From contig NZ_JAHUWZ010000005.1 in the NCBI RefSeq assembly GCF_019218755.1, forward strand, positions 310,001 to 374,000: a stretch of DNA of 64,000 nucleotides. The letters are read 5' to 3'. Both the position numbers and the translations under genes were made by a program. Shown piece by piece: positions 27,573-35,208 of this stretch. This DNA is from Acidovorax sp. sif1233 (GTDB lineage: Bacteria > Pseudomonadota > Gammaproteobacteria > Burkholderiales > Burkholderiaceae_C). The notes beneath the pieces were generated by a model that saw only the letters and a program-made list of their open reading frames with translations, did not search any database and was not told the origin of the DNA. Position 1 is the first letter of the stretch, and each line of letters starts with the position of its first letter.

Positions 27573-27646
27573 CCGTTCACCCTGATCCGGTCGAACGGAC
27601 TGCGCGGGTGGCATGCCCAGGCTTCGACAGGCTCAGCCTGAACGGG
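27573..27646. repeat. Inverted REP-like pair
   Basis: Two related units in opposite orientation: CCGTTCACCCTGATCC-type (27573-27598) and, reverse-complemented, CCCGTTCAGGCTGAGCCTGT-type (27620-27646). Both follow the pattern CCGTTCA-N-CTGA-N-GTCGAA. Such units are widespread in betaproteobacteria and resemble REP/REPIN pairs. Confidence 0.5.
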
Positions 27647-27699
27647 TGGGGAATGGCTGCGCGCCCTCCCGCCGCGTTGCGCACTGCCCGTGATACCGG

Positions 27700-27793
27700 C
27701 GTGGCCCCGGCCAGCGCCACCGTGGAACTGGCTTCGCCAGGCCACGGGTGGCGTCCTCCTCAGGGGGAAGCGGCGAAGCCGCTCAGGGGGAGC
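27700..27793 (-). repeat. Family B 3'-end hairpin repeat, copy B2
   Basis: Read on the minus strand it starts directly at the end of the Bug receptor gene: CCCCCTGAGCGGCTTCGCCG, C-rich block, then GTGGCCTGGCGAAGCCAGTT and CCACGGTGGCGC. The inner hairpin is GCGGC-TTC-GCCGC. Same layout as B3 and B4. Confidence 0.6.
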
Positions 27794-28783
27794 TCAGGAA
27801 TCCGCGGTGAAGCCGATCTTCTTGATCAGCGGACCCCAGGTGTCGTACTCGGCCTTCTGCCAGCGCGCCTGCTCCTCGGGCGTGGAGCCGTGGGGCATCA
27901 GGCCCACGATGGCCAGGCTGTCGATGACCGACTTTTCCTTCAGCGCCGCGTTGATGGCGGCGTTGGCGGCGGCAATCACGGGCTTGGGCGTGGCGGCGGG
28001 GGCGTAGAAGCCAAACCATTCCTCGGTCGTCAGCTCGGGGAAGCCCTGCTCGGCAAACGTGGGCACATCAGGAACGTACTGCGAGCGCTTGGGGCCCGAG
28101 GTGGCCAGGATGCGCAGCTTGCCCGCCTTGTAGTTGGCGATGAAGTCGCCGTGCGGCGTGACCATGGCCGCCACCTGGCCGCCCACCACGTCCGTCACGC
28201 CGGGGATGGAGCCACGGTAGGGCACGTGGCGCAGGTCCACGCCGCTGTTGATGCCCAGCAGCGCGCCCAGGAAGTGGGGCGTGGAGCCCGCGCCAGGCGA
28301 GCCGTAGCTCGCGTCCTTGGGGTTGGCCTTGGCCCAGGCCAGGAAGTCCTTCACCGTCTTGACGCTGGCGGGCACCATGGGGCCCACGGCCAGGCCGTGG
28401 TGCATGATGGCCGCGATCGACACGGGCGCGAAATCCTTGTCGGTGTAGTTCATCTTGCTGTAGATGTGGGGGTAGTTGGCCAGGGCCGACACCTGCGCCA
28501 CCGCCAGCACCGAGCCATCGGCCGGGGCCGACTTCAGGGTCTCCAGCGCAATGCGCCCGCCCGCGCCAGGCTTGTTTTCCACCACGCCGGCGTTCTTGCT
28601 GAACGCCGAGCCACCCCATTTTTCGGCCACGCGCCGCGCCACGGTGTCGCCCGAGCTGCCGGCCGGAAAGCCAAAATACACCTTGACCTGGTCCACCTGC
28701 GCATGGGCGGCGAAGGGGTGCAGGGCGCCCAAGGCGGCGCTGGCGCCAAGGGCCTGAACGAATTGACGGCGTGTGGTGGTCAT
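27794..28783 (-). CDS. Bug family (TctC-type) solute receptor
   Basis: 329-residue periplasmic receptor of the Bordetella uptake gene family. The leader TTRRQFVQALGASAALGA (residues 2-19) is a Tat-like signal. The mature part has the Bug hallmarks FGFPAGSSGDTVARR, VVENKPGAGGRIALETL and YGSPGAGSTPHFLGALL. No TctA/TctB permease genes lie nearby, which is normal for orphan Bug receptors in this family. It sits between the acyl-CoA dehydrogenase and SDR genes of the hydroxycinnamate group, so an aromatic acid ligand is plausible but unproven. Confidence 0.88.
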   Translation of the reverse strand: MTTTRRQFVQALGASAALGALHPFAAHAQVDQVKVYFGFPAGSSGDTVARRVAEKWGGSAFSKNAGVVENKPGAGGRIALETLKSAPADGSVLAVAQVSALANYPHIYSKMNYTDKDFAPVSIAAIMHHGLAVGPMVPASVKTVKDFLAWAKANPKDASYGSPGAGSTPHFLGALLGINSGVDLRHVPYRGSIPGVTDVVGGQVAAMVTPHGDFIANYKAGKLRILATSGPKRSQYVPDVPTFAEQGFPELTTEEWFGFYAPAATPKPVIAAANAAINAALKEKSVIDSLAIVGLMPHGSTPEEQARWQKAEYDTWGPLIKKIGFTADS

Positions 28784-28879
28784 GGTTTGTCTCCTGGTGT
28801 GTATCTGACGGACATCTCAAAAATCAACCGGGGTGTTCGCACACCCTCTCGTTATCAGCTGTGCGGCGCCTCCCGGGGC

Positions 28880-28993
28880 GCAAGAAACTGGCGCTGCCCA
28901 AGCCAGCGCCACCGTGGAACTGGCTTTGCCAGGCCACCGGTGGCGTCCCCCTCCCGCAGGAGAGGGGGAGGGCGCGAAGCGACTCGAGGGGTG
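28880..28993 (-). repeat. Family B 3'-end hairpin repeat, copy B3
   Basis: Starts just after the stop of the SDR gene (minus strand). It shares with B4 the longer block AAACTGGCGC...GCGCCACCGTGGAACTGGC (plus-strand view) and with B2 the GGCCACCGGTGGCGTCCCCC block. The distal part GGGGGAGGGCGCGAAGCG is a degenerate form of the hairpin. Confidence 0.55.
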
Positions 28994-28995
28994 CA

Positions 28996-29760
28996 TTACC
29001 GTGGCGCCATGCGCAGGGCACCATCGAGGCGGATCACCTCGCCGTTCAGGTGCCCGTTGGTCACGATGTGGCACGCCAGCTCGGCAAATTCCTCGGGCTT
29101 GCCCAGGCGTGGGGGGAAGGGGATGCTCGCGGCCAGCGATTGCTGCACGGCCTCGGGCAACTCCTTCATCAGCGGCGTGGCGAACAGGCCGGGCGCCACG
29201 GTGCACACGCGGATGCCGTGCTGCGCCAGGTCACGCGCCATGGGCAGCGTCATGCCCACCAGGCCGCCCTTGGAGGCGCTGTAGGCCTGCTGGCCCACCT
29301 GGCCGTCGAAGGCAGCGGCCGAGGCGGTGAACATCATCACGCCGCGCTCGCCATTGGGCAGGGCGTCGAGCTTGGCGCAGGCGGCAGCGAACAGGCGGCT
29401 TACGTTGTAGCTGCCGATCAGGTTGATGGTGACCACCCGCGTGAAGTCCTCCAGCGGCGCGGCGCTGCCATCGCGCTGCACGATGCGCTTGGCGCTGCCG
29501 ATGCCGGCCACGTTCATCAGGATGCGCGCGGGGCCGTGGGCCGCGGCGGCCTTCTCCAGCGCGGCGGTGACGCTGGCGGGGTCGGTGATGTCGCAGGCGC
29601 AGGCCACCCCACCGATATCGGCAGCCACTTGTTCGGCCAGCTCGGCATTGCGGTCGAGCACGGCGACCTTGGCGCCCAGGCGGGCGAGTTCGCGGGCGGT
29701 GGCTTCACCGAGGCCCGATGCGCCGCCGGTCACGATGGCGGCTTGTCCTTGGATGTCCAT
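28996..29760 (-). CDS. SDR family 3-hydroxyacyl-CoA dehydrogenase-like
   Basis: 254-residue short-chain dehydrogenase. The cofactor motif TGGASGLG is at residues 11-18, with Asp36 (VAVLD) indicating NAD preference. NVAG is at 83-86, and the catalytic set is Ser147, Tyr160 and Lys164 (YSASK). It resembles type II 3-hydroxyacyl-CoA dehydrogenases. Lying between the feruloyl-CoA synthetase and Bug genes, it probably oxidises the 3-hydroxyacyl-CoA made by the neighbouring crotonase, before thiolysis. Other hydroxy substrates cannot be excluded. Confidence 0.87.
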   Translation of the reverse strand: MDIQGQAAIVTGGASGLGEATARELARLGAKVAVLDRNAELAEQVAADIGGVACACDITDPASVTAALEKAAAAHGPARILMNVAGIGSAKRIVQRDGSAAPLEDFTRVVTINLIGSYNVSRLFAAACAKLDALPNGERGVMMFTASAAAFDGQVGQQAYSASKGGLVGMTLPMARDLAQHGIRVCTVAPGLFATPLMKELPEAVQQSLAASIPFPPRLGKPEEFAELACHIVTNGHLNGEVIRLDGALRMAPR

Positions 29761-29802
29761 GCTGTGTGTCCTTGAGAAAAATGTGGGGTGTGTCTTTGGC
29801 GT

Positions 29803-31668
29803 TCAGCGGCGCGGCACCAGCGTGCCGGGCAGCGTGCCGCCGTGCAGTGCGTCCACCACGTCCGCGCGGTGTTGCAGCACGGCGCGCTGGTTGATGGAGC
29901 CCTTGTCGGTGACCTCGCCCTTGTCGAGCGAGGGCGGCTCGGCCATCAGGTGCGCACGGGCCACGCGGGTGGCGCTGCCGGTGGACTCGGCCGCAAGCCT
30001 GTCCAGCACCTGCTGGAAGTGCTGCTGCACCGGGGCGCTGTGCAGCACCTCGTGCAGGCTGGCGCTCTCTGGCAGGTCGCTGAGCGTGCGGATGGTGGGG
30101 GTGGGCACGAGCAGCGCGCCGATCTCTTTCAGGTTGATGCCGGTGATGACCGCGTCCTGCACGTAGGGAGCGCAGGCCGCGATGATCTTCGCGCGCATGG
30201 GGCCCACGCTCACGAAGGTGCCGGTGGAAAGCTTGAAGTCCTCGGCAATGCGGCCGTCGAACTTCAGGCCCTTGTTCGGGTCGGTCTCGTCGATCCATTT
30301 CACGGCATCGCCCGAGCAGTAGAAGCCTTCTTCGTCGAAGGCATCGCGCGTGGCCTCGGCATTGCGCCAGTAGCCGGGCGTGATGTTGGGGCCGCGGTAG
30401 CGCACCTCGACCTTGCCGTCCACCGGCACGAGCTTGAGTTCGAGCCCCGGCGTGGGCACGCCGATGTCGCCGGCCTGCACGTCGGGGCTGTTCACCGCCA
30501 CGCAGAAGGGGCAGCCCTCGGTCATGCCCAGGCCCGTGTTCATCACGATGCGCTCGCCCACCTCGCGCTCGGCGCTGTCGAACAGCGAGTCCCAGATGGG
30601 CTGTGACAGCGCGGCGGCGGCAAAGAAGAACATCTTCACGCGGCTGAGCAGGTTCTTGCGCAGCAGGTCGTCCGTCTTCATGGTCTGCGCGATCACCTCG
30701 AAACCCGTGGGCACGTTGAAGTACACCGTGGGCGCGATCTCGCGCAGGTTGCGGATGGTCTCGGCCATGCCCTTGGGCGTGGGCTTGCCTTCGTCCAGGT
30801 ACAGCGTGCCGCCGTTGTAGATGACGATGCCGAAGTTGTGGTTGCCGCCGAAGGTGTGGTTCCACGGCAGCCAGTCCACCAGCACCAGGGGCTCCTCGGC
30901 CAGCACCGGCATCGACTGGTTCATCTGCTGCAGGTTGGCGGCCCACATGCCGTGCGTCACGATCACGGCCTTGGGCAGCTTGGTGGAGCCCGAGGTGAAC
31001 ATGAACTTGGCGATGCTGTCGGCGGTGATGGCGCCGTGCGCCGCATCCACGGCGGGCGTGGCAGGGGTGGCCAGCAGGTCGCGGAAGGCCACGGTGCTGC
31101 GGCCCGGCATGCTGCCGGTGCCCAGCACTACCTTCACGTCGTCGGCCACGGTGGCCTCGATGGCGCGCGCAAAGCGCGCGGCGTCGCTGGCGAACACCAG
31201 GCCGGGGGTCAGCGTGTCCAGCACATGGCGCAGCTTGTCGAAGTCCTGGCTGATGGTGGAGTACGCGGTGGAGACGGTGCACTGCGGCACGCCGGCCACC
31301 AGGCAGCCCAGCGACAGCAGCGCGTGGTCCAGGTCGTTTTCGCTCAGGATGGCCACGGGGCGCTCGGCGCCCAGGTGCATGTCGAGCAAGGCCTGGGCAA
31401 TGCTGCGCGCGGCCTGCCAGGCCTGGCCGTAGGTGACGTGGCGCCACTCGCCCAGGCTGCCGTCGGCGTTCTTCACGCGCTGGGCCATCCAGGTGCGGTC
31501 GGGCACGGTCTGGGCCCAGTGCGCGAGCCGGTCGGTCAGGCGCAGCGGGTAGGCCTGCAGGTCTTGAGTGGCCCGCACGTAGACCACGCCGTTGTCTGCC
31601 TGGCGCGTGCTGACCTCGGTCACGCCAAAGCGCAGCGGACGGTAGCGGGGGGATGGGTTGCTCGTCAT
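29803..31668 (-). CDS. fcs: Feruloyl-CoA synthetase-like acyl-CoA ligase
   Basis: 621-residue AMP-forming ligase. The ATP motif FTSGSTKLPK (about residues 228-237), the NTGLGMTEGCP block and YCSGDAVKWID with the C-terminal DGRIAEDFKLSTGTFV are present. This last block, with KLSTGTFV in place of the common Lys-rich hinge, is typical of the feruloyl-CoA synthase group. It would activate ferulate, coumarate or caffeate with CoA. It follows the crotonase gene with a 69-bp gap and precedes the SDR gene. Exact substrate range is unknown. Confidence 0.85.
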   Translation of the reverse strand: MTSNPSPRYRPLRFGVTEVSTRQADNGVVYVRATQDLQAYPLRLTDRLAHWAQTVPDRTWMAQRVKNADGSLGEWRHVTYGQAWQAARSIAQALLDMHLGAERPVAILSENDLDHALLSLGCLVAGVPQCTVSTAYSTISQDFDKLRHVLDTLTPGLVFASDAARFARAIEATVADDVKVVLGTGSMPGRSTVAFRDLLATPATPAVDAAHGAITADSIAKFMFTSGSTKLPKAVIVTHGMWAANLQQMNQSMPVLAEEPLVLVDWLPWNHTFGGNHNFGIVIYNGGTLYLDEGKPTPKGMAETIRNLREIAPTVYFNVPTGFEVIAQTMKTDDLLRKNLLSRVKMFFFAAAALSQPIWDSLFDSAEREVGERIVMNTGLGMTEGCPFCVAVNSPDVQAGDIGVPTPGLELKLVPVDGKVEVRYRGPNITPGYWRNAEATRDAFDEEGFYCSGDAVKWIDETDPNKGLKFDGRIAEDFKLSTGTFVSVGPMRAKIIAACAPYVQDAVITGINLKEIGALLVPTPTIRTLSDLPESASLHEVLHSAPVQQHFQQVLDRLAAESTGSATRVARAHLMAEPPSLDKGEVTDKGSINQRAVLQHRADVVDALHGGTLPGTLVPRR

Positions 31669-31737
31669 GGGTGCGTGTCGGTGGGCTTGCGCGGGCGCGT
31701 GCTGTCTGTGCTATCTGTCCTGTCCGGGGCGCTGCGG

Positions 31738-32529
31738 TCAGCCCTTCTGGACCTTGGCGGCCTTGCCGTCGAGGAAGGCGCGCACACGCGCCTTGGCCTC
31801 GGGGGCGCTCTGCGCGATGGCGGCCATCATGGCTTCGGTCATCAGGCCCTGGTCCGACGGCTGCTCGGCGATGCGCGGCAGCGCGTGCATCAGCGCGTAG
31901 TTGGTCAGCGGCGCGTTCTGCCCGATGCGCTGGGCCAGCTCGAAGGCCTTGTCGAACGCCGTGCCGGTGGGCACGAGGTACTGCGCAAAGCCCACGCGCT
32001 CGCCGTCCACCGCGTTGTAGACGCGGCCGGTCATCATCATGTCGGTCATGCGCGCCGTGCCGATCAGGCGCGGAATGCGCACCGCGCCGCCGCCGCCCAC
32101 GAAGATGCCGCGCGAGCCCTCGGGCAGCGCGTAGAAGGTGGACTCGTCGGCCACGCGGATGTGGCAGGCGCTGGCCAGCTCCAGGCCCCCGCCCACCACC
32201 GCGCCGTGCAGCGCGGCCACCACGGGCACGGGGCCGAACTGCACGCGGTCCAGCGCCGCATGCCACATGCGCGAGTGGTGCAGGCCCTGGCCCGCATCGC
32301 GCTCCTTGAGTTCGGACAGGTCCAGGCCCGAGCAGAAGTGCTCGCCTTCGCCATCGATCACAGCCGCGCCCACGGTGGCGGGCAGGTTGTCCATCACGTC
32401 CCGCAGCGCCAGGATCAGGCCGTCGTTCAGGGCATTGCGCTTGGCGGGGCGGGCGAGGCGGATGACCGCGATGTCCTCGCGTTCGCCGCGGATTTCGAGG
32501 GAGATGTCGGAGTGCTTGGTCATGGTCAT
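31738..32529 (-). CDS. Crotonase/enoyl-CoA hydratase family protein
   Basis: 263-residue crotonase. Oxyanion-hole blocks EHFCSGLDLSEL (about residues 63-74) and ALHGAVVGGGLELASACHIR (about 105-124) are present. The catalytic Glu region reads YALPEGSRGIFVGGGGAVRI. MTMTKHSD offers two starts, 32529 and 32523. It is the first gene of the minus-strand hydroxycinnamate group and is divergent from the thiolase genes. Next to a feruloyl-CoA synthetase it is likely to hydrate the side-chain double bond; whether it also does the retro-aldol step of Ech enzymes cannot be told. Confidence 0.87.
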   Translation of the reverse strand: MTMTKHSDISLEIRGEREDIAVIRLARPAKRNALNDGLILALRDVMDNLPATVGAAVIDGEGEHFCSGLDLSELKERDAGQGLHHSRMWHAALDRVQFGPVPVVAALHGAVVGGGLELASACHIRVADESTFYALPEGSRGIFVGGGGAVRIPRLIGTARMTDMMMTGRVYNAVDGERVGFAQYLVPTGTAFDKAFELAQRIGQNAPLTNYALMHALPRIAEQPSDQGLMTEAMMAAIAQSAPEAKARVRAFLDGKAAKVQKG

Positions 32530-32552
32530 CGAGGTGAGTTGGAGAAATTATG

Positions 32553-32567
32553 GTTATCAAAAATAAC
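32553..32567. promoter_or_regulatory. Candidate MarR site, crotonase side
   Basis: Palindrome GTTAT-N5-ATAAC within TTATCAAAAATAACTAAAA (32554-32572), 23 bp upstream of the crotonase start. It matches the site at 32634-32652 at 17 of 19 positions. Likely target of the MarR regulator encoded at 36808-37308. Confidence 0.55.
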
Positions 32568-32633
32568 TAAAACAAGGCCATGGAGGCGGTCTTTGCTAGG
32601 TGCTTTCCCTAGCTTTTCTGGGTGTTCATATGA

Positions 32634-32646
32634 TTATGATAAATAA
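32634..32646. promoter_or_regulatory. Candidate MarR site, thiolase side
   Basis: TTAT-N5-ATAA within TTATGATAAATAACTAAAA (32634-32652), 34 bp upstream of the thiolase start and exactly 80 bp from the matching site on the other side of the divergent promoter. A small inverted repeat GCTAG-N9-CTAGC lies between them. Confidence 0.55.
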
Positions 32647-32680
32647 CTAAAATGGCACCGATTCACAGCAAGGAACCGTC

Positions 32681-33901
32681 ATGAACGCCTTCATCCCCTA
32701 CGGCATTTACTGGTCGTCCCCGTTCGCCAAGTGGCAGGGCTCGCTGGCCAACCTCAACGCGCTGCCGCTGGCGGCCACGGTGGGCAAGCAGGCGCTGGCC
32801 GCGCGCGGGTACGACCTGGCGGCGGTGGACCTGGCGATCCTCGGCATCACCAACCCGCAGAAGGGCAGCTTCTACGGCCTGCCCTGGGTCACCGGCCTCA
32901 TGGGCATCGACCGCGTGGCGGGCCCCACGGTGCAGCAGGCCTGCGCCACCAGTGTGCGCGCGCTGCAGATGGCCGCGCAAGAGGTGGCCTGCGGCACGGC
33001 CACCAGTGCGCTGCTGGTGATGGCTGACCGCCAGTCCAACGGGCCGGTGGTGTACTACCCCGATTCGAGCGGCACCGGCGGCTATGGCATCACCGAGCAC
33101 TGGGTGCCCGACAACATGGGCCACGACCCCTACGCCAAGAACCCCATGCTGCAGACGGGCGAAAACGTGGCGGCGCGCTACGGCATCACCACCGAAGAGC
33201 AGCACGCGCTCAAGCTGCACCGCTACACGCAGTACCAGGCGGCGCTGGCCGACGACCGCGCCTTCCAGAAGCGCTACATGGCCGATGTGCCGGTCACCGA
33301 CTCGAAATTCCGCAAGCAGACCGGCACGCTCAGCGCCGACGAAGGCATCTTCCCGACCACGGCCGAGGGCCTGGCCAAACTGAAGCCGGTGAAGGAAGGC
33401 GGCACCGTGACCTTTGGCGGCCAGACGCACCCGGCTGACGGCAATGCGGGTGCCATCGTCACCACGCGCGAACGTGCGCGCGCTGTGGCCACCGACCCTG
33501 GCATCGAGGTCGAGATCCTGGGCTTCGGCATGGCGCGCGTGGAGGCCGGCTTCATGCCCATGGCGCCGTCGCCGGCGGCGTTCAACGCCTTGAAGCAAGC
33601 GGGCCTGTCGATTGCCGACGTGCACGCGATCAAGACGCACAACCCGTTTGCGGTGAACGACATCGCGCTGGCGCGCGACACCGGCTTTGCGTGGGAGCGC
33701 ATGAACAACTACGGCAGCTCCATCATCTGGGGCCACCCACAGGCGCCCACCGGCCTGCGCGCCATCATCGAACTCATCGAAGAGCTGGTGCTGCGCGGCG
33801 GCGGCGCGGGCCTGTTCACCGGCTGCGCCGCGGGCGACACCGGCTACGCCACCGTGCTGCGCGTGACCGACAGCAGAACCAGCACCACCCCCAAGGCCTG
33901 A
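32681..33901 (+). CDS. Thiolase family protein with non-canonical C-terminal motif
   Basis: 406-residue thiolase-fold protein. The nucleophile Cys88 lies in QQACATS, His320 in KTHNPF (usually NEAF), His352 in GHPQAPTG, and Cys382 in TGCAAGD instead of CxGGG. The core residues are kept, but the surrounding loops resemble the SCP2-thiolase/aromatic acyl-CoA group rather than acetoacetyl-CoA thiolases. It overlaps into a second, canonical thiolase gene 2 bp downstream. Probably cleaves or forms a bulky 3-oxoacyl-CoA such as an aryl-3-oxopropionyl-CoA. Control by the MarR sites upstream is likely. Confidence 0.82.
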   Translation: MNAFIPYGIYWSSPFAKWQGSLANLNALPLAATVGKQALAARGYDLAAVDLAILGITNPQKGSFYGLPWVTGLMGIDRVAGPTVQQACATSVRALQMAAQEVACGTATSALLVMADRQSNGPVVYYPDSSGTGGYGITEHWVPDNMGHDPYAKNPMLQTGENVAARYGITTEEQHALKLHRYTQYQAALADDRAFQKRYMADVPVTDSKFRKQTGTLSADEGIFPTTAEGLAKLKPVKEGGTVTFGGQTHPADGNAGAIVTTRERARAVATDPGIEVEILGFGMARVEAGFMPMAPSPAAFNALKQAGLSIADVHAIKTHNPFAVNDIALARDTGFAWERMNNYGSSIIWGHPQAPTGLRAIIELIEELVLRGGGAGLFTGCAAGDTGYATVLRVTDSRTSTTPKA

Positions 33902-33903
33902 CC

Positions 33904-35172
33904 ATGACGACCACTGCGACGACAACCAGCAACGAACATTCCTTTTCCGCCCCGCTGAACGCCTGGCTGGTCGACGGCGTGCGCACGCCCATGGTCGACT
34001 ACTGCGGCCCGCTCGGCCATGTGTCGCCCACCGACATGGGCATCAAGGTCGCCCGCGCCGTGCTCGACAAAAGCGGCGTGCCCGCTGCCGACGTGAACTC
34101 GGTCATCACCGGCTCGATGGCGCAGGCCGACTTCGACGCCTTCGTGCTGCCGCGCCACATCGGCCTGTATGCGGGCGTTCCGCAGAGCGTGCCGGCCATC
34201 CTGGTGCAGCGCATCTGCGGCACGGGCTTCGAGCTGTTCCGCCAGGCCGCGGACCAGATCGCGCTGGGCTATGCCGACGTGGCGCTGGTGGTGGGCACCG
34301 AGTCCATGACGCGGAACCCGATCGCCGCGTACACGCACCGCACGGGCTTCAAGCTCGGTGCGCCGGTGGAGTTCAAGGACTTCCTGATGGAGGCGCTGAT
34401 CGACACCGCTGGCCCGGTGACGATGATCGAGACCGCCGAGAACCTGGCCAAGAAGTACGGCATCACCCGCGAAGACGTGGACGCATACGCGGCACGCTCG
34501 TTCGAGCGGGCGCTGCAAGCCCAGGCCGACGGCTTTCTGGCCGGCGAGATCGTGCCGGTGACGAGCGAAAAGTTCGAGCTGGCAGGCTACGCCACGCGCG
34601 GCATCACGCTGCCGCGCAAGGTGGCGCAGCTCGACCGCGACACGCACCCGCGCCCCTCGCCCATCGAGGCCCTGGCGGGGCTGCGCACGGTGTACCCCGG
34701 CGGCGTGCAGACAGCGGGCAACAGCTCCGCCCTGGTGGATGCGGCCGTGGGCGCCGTGGTGGCCAGCGATGCCTATGTGCAGCGGCGCGGCCTCAAGCCC
34801 CTGGCGCGCCTGCGCGGCGCGGCTGCCGTGGGTGTGGCGCCCGAATTCATGGGCATCGGGCCGGCACCCGCCATCCGCGCGCTGCTGGCGCGCACGGGGC
34901 TCACGCTGGAGGACATCGGCCTGTTTGAAATCAACGAAGCACAGGGCGCGCAGACCATCGCCGTGGAGCGCGAACTGGGCCTGGACCGCGACAAGCTCAA
35001 CGTGAACGGCGGCGCAATTGCGCTGGGCCACCCCTTGGCCGCCACGGGCGTGCGCCTGACGGTGACGCTGGCGCGCGAGCTGCGCCGGCGCGGCCTGCGC
35101 TACGGCATCTCGAGTGCCTGCGTGGGCGGCGGGCAGGGCATGGCGCTGCTGATCGAGAACCCTGACGCCTGA
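33904..35172 (+). CDS. Acetyl-CoA acetyltransferase-type thiolase
   Basis: 422-residue thiolase. Active residues are Cys105 (RICGTG), His376 (GHPLAATG) and Cys406 (CVGGGQG), with NEAQ in place of the common NEAF. The start at 33904 follows the previous stop by 2 bp, so translation is coupled. Residues 1-18 are a polar extension before the core AWLVDGVRTPM. It should carry out the final thiolysis that releases acetyl-CoA. Why two thiolases are paired is unclear; different chain or ring substrates, or a complex, are possible. Confidence 0.9.
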   Translation: MTTTATTTSNEHSFSAPLNAWLVDGVRTPMVDYCGPLGHVSPTDMGIKVARAVLDKSGVPAADVNSVITGSMAQADFDAFVLPRHIGLYAGVPQSVPAILVQRICGTGFELFRQAADQIALGYADVALVVGTESMTRNPIAAYTHRTGFKLGAPVEFKDFLMEALIDTAGPVTMIETAENLAKKYGITREDVDAYAARSFERALQAQADGFLAGEIVPVTSEKFELAGYATRGITLPRKVAQLDRDTHPRPSPIEALAGLRTVYPGGVQTAGNSSALVDAAVGAVVASDAYVQRRGLKPLARLRGAAAVGVAPEFMGIGPAPAIRALLARTGLTLEDIGLFEINEAQGAQTIAVERELGLDRDKLNVNGGAIALGHPLAATGVRLTVTLARELRRRGLRYGISSACVGGGQGMALLIENPDA

Positions 35173-35208
35173 ACCAGTCATCCCTTTTTTCGCAAGAGCA
35201 CACAGACC

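Noticed and set aside
29705-32560. A 951-residue frame overlapping the fcs and crotonase genes on the same strand but in another frame
   Set aside because: Arg/His/Gly-rich shadow of the true genes.
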